A stretch of DNA of 21,597 nt. It comes from Welwitschia mirabilis (taxonomy: Eukaryota > Gnetophyta > Gnetopsida > Welwitschiales). Position numbers and translations under genes: made by a program. The stretch spans positions 191,831,127 through 191,852,723 of the forward strand of contig JBOZIK010000001.1 in NCBI GenBank assembly GCA_051453625.1. The letters run 5' to 3'. Each line of letters begins with the position of its first letter. The first letter of the stretch is position 1. The notes under the pieces were generated by a model. That model did no database searches, was not told where the DNA came from, and saw only the letters and a list, made by a program, of their open reading frames with translations. Shown here piece by piece: positions 19,990 to 21,597 of the stretch.

Positions 19990-20450
19990 GCTTTTTGAAG
20001 TTCCCATGATATCCAATATTTATTCCTATAATCATTTAATTAGGTGATATTCCTAAAAATAATAGTCTCAATGTAAGATTTATTCCAACTCAAAAAATCT
20101 ATGGTATGTAATAATGCATCTTAGATTAAATCTGTAACAAAGCATGAAATGGGTAGATTACTCTTATGACATATGTTATTAGGGATAATTTTTAAAAAAC
20201 ATTTAGACATGTCAAAAGGTTTACTATCTTGTATGATTCTTATCATATCTAAATGGCTACTATAAGCATCTATCACATGTGATGTAGGTAAGATATAACA
20301 AATAAAAAATCTAAAGTGAAATAATTGGTTCTTGTAAAGATACTTACATGGTAAATAACCCTATCTATTTACATCATATTCAACATTAAAGGCTATAAAG
20401 AATAAAACAATAAACTTGATAAGCACAAGGATAATAAATCATGTTGTTTA
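19990..20450 (-). pseudogene. Plant-transposon-protein-type ORF remnant
   Basis: One minus-strand frame is open for 79 codons (20360-20124), then after single stops for 26 more (20120-20043), and above it (from about 20450) for nearly 30. Motifs in order are FFICYILPTSHVIDAYS, HLDMIRIIQDSKPFDMSKC, a CHKSNLPISCFVTDLI segment and FLSWNKSYIETIIFRNI. This matches the second half of the domain called putative plant transposon protein: IC.NLLP..GH, L..FLI..I..G..I(N/D)L, then LP.G.F(L/V)T.(I/L). That domain belongs to gag-like ORFs of plant LTR elements; its biochemical role is not known to me. It may belong to the same kind of element as the remnant at 14130-15732. No gag zinc knuckle or pol follows it in the window. 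Confidence 0.5.
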
Positions 20451-21597
20451 GCTCTAATAATGGTTTCTATGTCACTGAAAGATATAATTAAATAAGTATG
20501 ATGAATAGAAGAATGAATTAGTCAAGGATTATCATCATCCATGATAGCATTTTTGACTTCTTTACGAAAATAATATGTGTTTTTCTCCTTCAATAGGTAG
20601 CTTCAATTTTACCTTCAACTATGTCTAAAGAGAAAGATACATAAATAGAGAGAAAATAAGAGAAAATGCCTTCTTCAATAAAGTCACCTTGCCTCCTACT
20701 CATAATAAACTACAATAATAAAAATAAAGCAGGAATAAAATAATAATAATGAAAGAGAAATATAATAAAAAGGATAAGAATGTAAGAAGCAAAAATTAAT
20801 TGGAATATGGGTAAAATAAAGAAAAAAAAATTTTTTTGAACCCAAACTAAGATTACCAATAGACTAAGACAATAAAGAACTTTGTGCAAATGTTATAAAT
20901 AAAAGGTGAATGCATAGTTGAGATGAAGATGATGGCACTAGTGAGGAAAGGAAGTGGTACTAACAAAGTGTGTGAAAATAGTATAGGCTTGATTGATGTA
21001 ATAGAGATCTATGTAGAGGTTACAAAAACCTAGCATAAGAGGTGTAGTTTAGGTCTTAAAATTATAGTTTATATAGGTAAGAAATGAAATATAGACCATT
21101 AAATTACTTGGCTTTATCAATGGTATAGACTAATTTTCCTTAGATCTAGACCTAGATGAAAGGGTTAAATAACACAAAACACAAGTGTTATTCTATTGTG
21201 CTTTCTCATAGGAGAAAATATGGTATGAGATGGTTTGAAATAGAAACTGGAAGTGTAATAGATGAATAAACATAAAATGATAATTGAAATGATGTAATGA
21301 CAAATCTTTTCATGCATTATATGAATAAAAAGATTAATGATTATAAGCTGATGGCTTATTTTTTTCTTTTTTTAAGATTCATAGTTTTTAGTGCATTCTT
21401 TTTCAAGATAAAGAAGATTATTAATAAGTAATTTTTTGCAAAACCATAATTAGTTAAAGAATCTTACTTTACACTTTTTTAAAATAATCTAAAATATTAC
21501 TTGAATTCCACCTTAAATTCATTTTACTTTCCTTATACTTTCATTAGTAACCCATTTCAAGCATTTAATTTTAGTGAGAATTCAGTTATGTGGTACT
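20451..21597. other. Unassigned A+T-rich sequence to window end
   Basis: No ORF of useful length, RNA gene or repeat boundary seen. By position the first part could be the N-terminal or leader region of the element whose ORF lies at 19990-20450, since that ORF reads leftward from here. Confidence 0.35.

Noticed and set aside
1-21597. CRISPR array, prokaryotic operon, tRNA or rRNA genes, host protein-coding gene
   Set aside because: No regularly spaced identical repeats, no ribosome-binding-site/ORF organisation, no cloverleaf or rRNA sequence, and no exon-like open frames outside the retroelement remnants.

Overview
The window looks like plant nuclear DNA from a repeat-rich, probably heterochromatic region. 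It is very A+T-rich, has two assembly gaps (N runs) and one CA microsatellite, and I found no intact gene of any kind. Nearly everything recognisable is decayed LTR retrotransposon. Most of it reads on the minus strand, and several elements seem nested or joined. Families were assigned by eye from conserved protein motifs, primer binding sites (PBS), polypurine tracts (PPT) and LTR ends (TGTT...AACA, TG...CA). No database search was possible.

Layout. (1) 1-1443: 5' part of a minus-strand Athila-like Ty3/gypsy element (gag, leader, tRNA-Asp-type PBS, start of the LTR), cut by a 100-N gap. (2) 1544-2432: plus-strand gypsy reverse transcriptase/RNase H remnant that stops exactly at the next LTR. 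(3) 2433-9572: a second minus-strand Athila-like element with LTRs at 2433-3636 and 8456-9572, PBS, PPT, a gag-position ORF and integrase. Protease, reverse transcriptase and RNase H are missing. (4) 9573-10211: a Copia fragment in which one LTR has a PBS on one side and a PPT-like tract on the other. (5) 12152-19055: a minus-strand Sirevirus-like Copia element with a 3' LTR and PPT, a well recognisable gag with two zinc knuckles, a PBS and a truncated 5' LTR. Its pol is missing and the middle is filled with other material: a (CA)24 tract next to a gap, a decayed plant-transposon-type ORF, a direct/inverted repeat composite that folds into a hairpin, and an LTR-like block with a repeated octamer. 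(6) 19056-21597: mostly unassigned, with one more remnant of the plant-transposon-type ORF around 20.0-20.5 kb.

All coding remnants carry stops and frameshifts, and several catalytic or metal-binding residues are lost, so no protein is expected. The substitutions I could polarise are mostly C-to-T/G-to-A, as expected for long-methylated, deaminating DNA. The items most worth a second look are the perfect 23-bp hairpin (15785-15862), the recurring dyad module in the gypsy leaders and LTRs, the octamer cluster at 16.2-16.65 kb, and the PBS-LTR-PPT arrangement at 9.8-10.2 kb. I saw no sign of a new biological system beyond these repeats.
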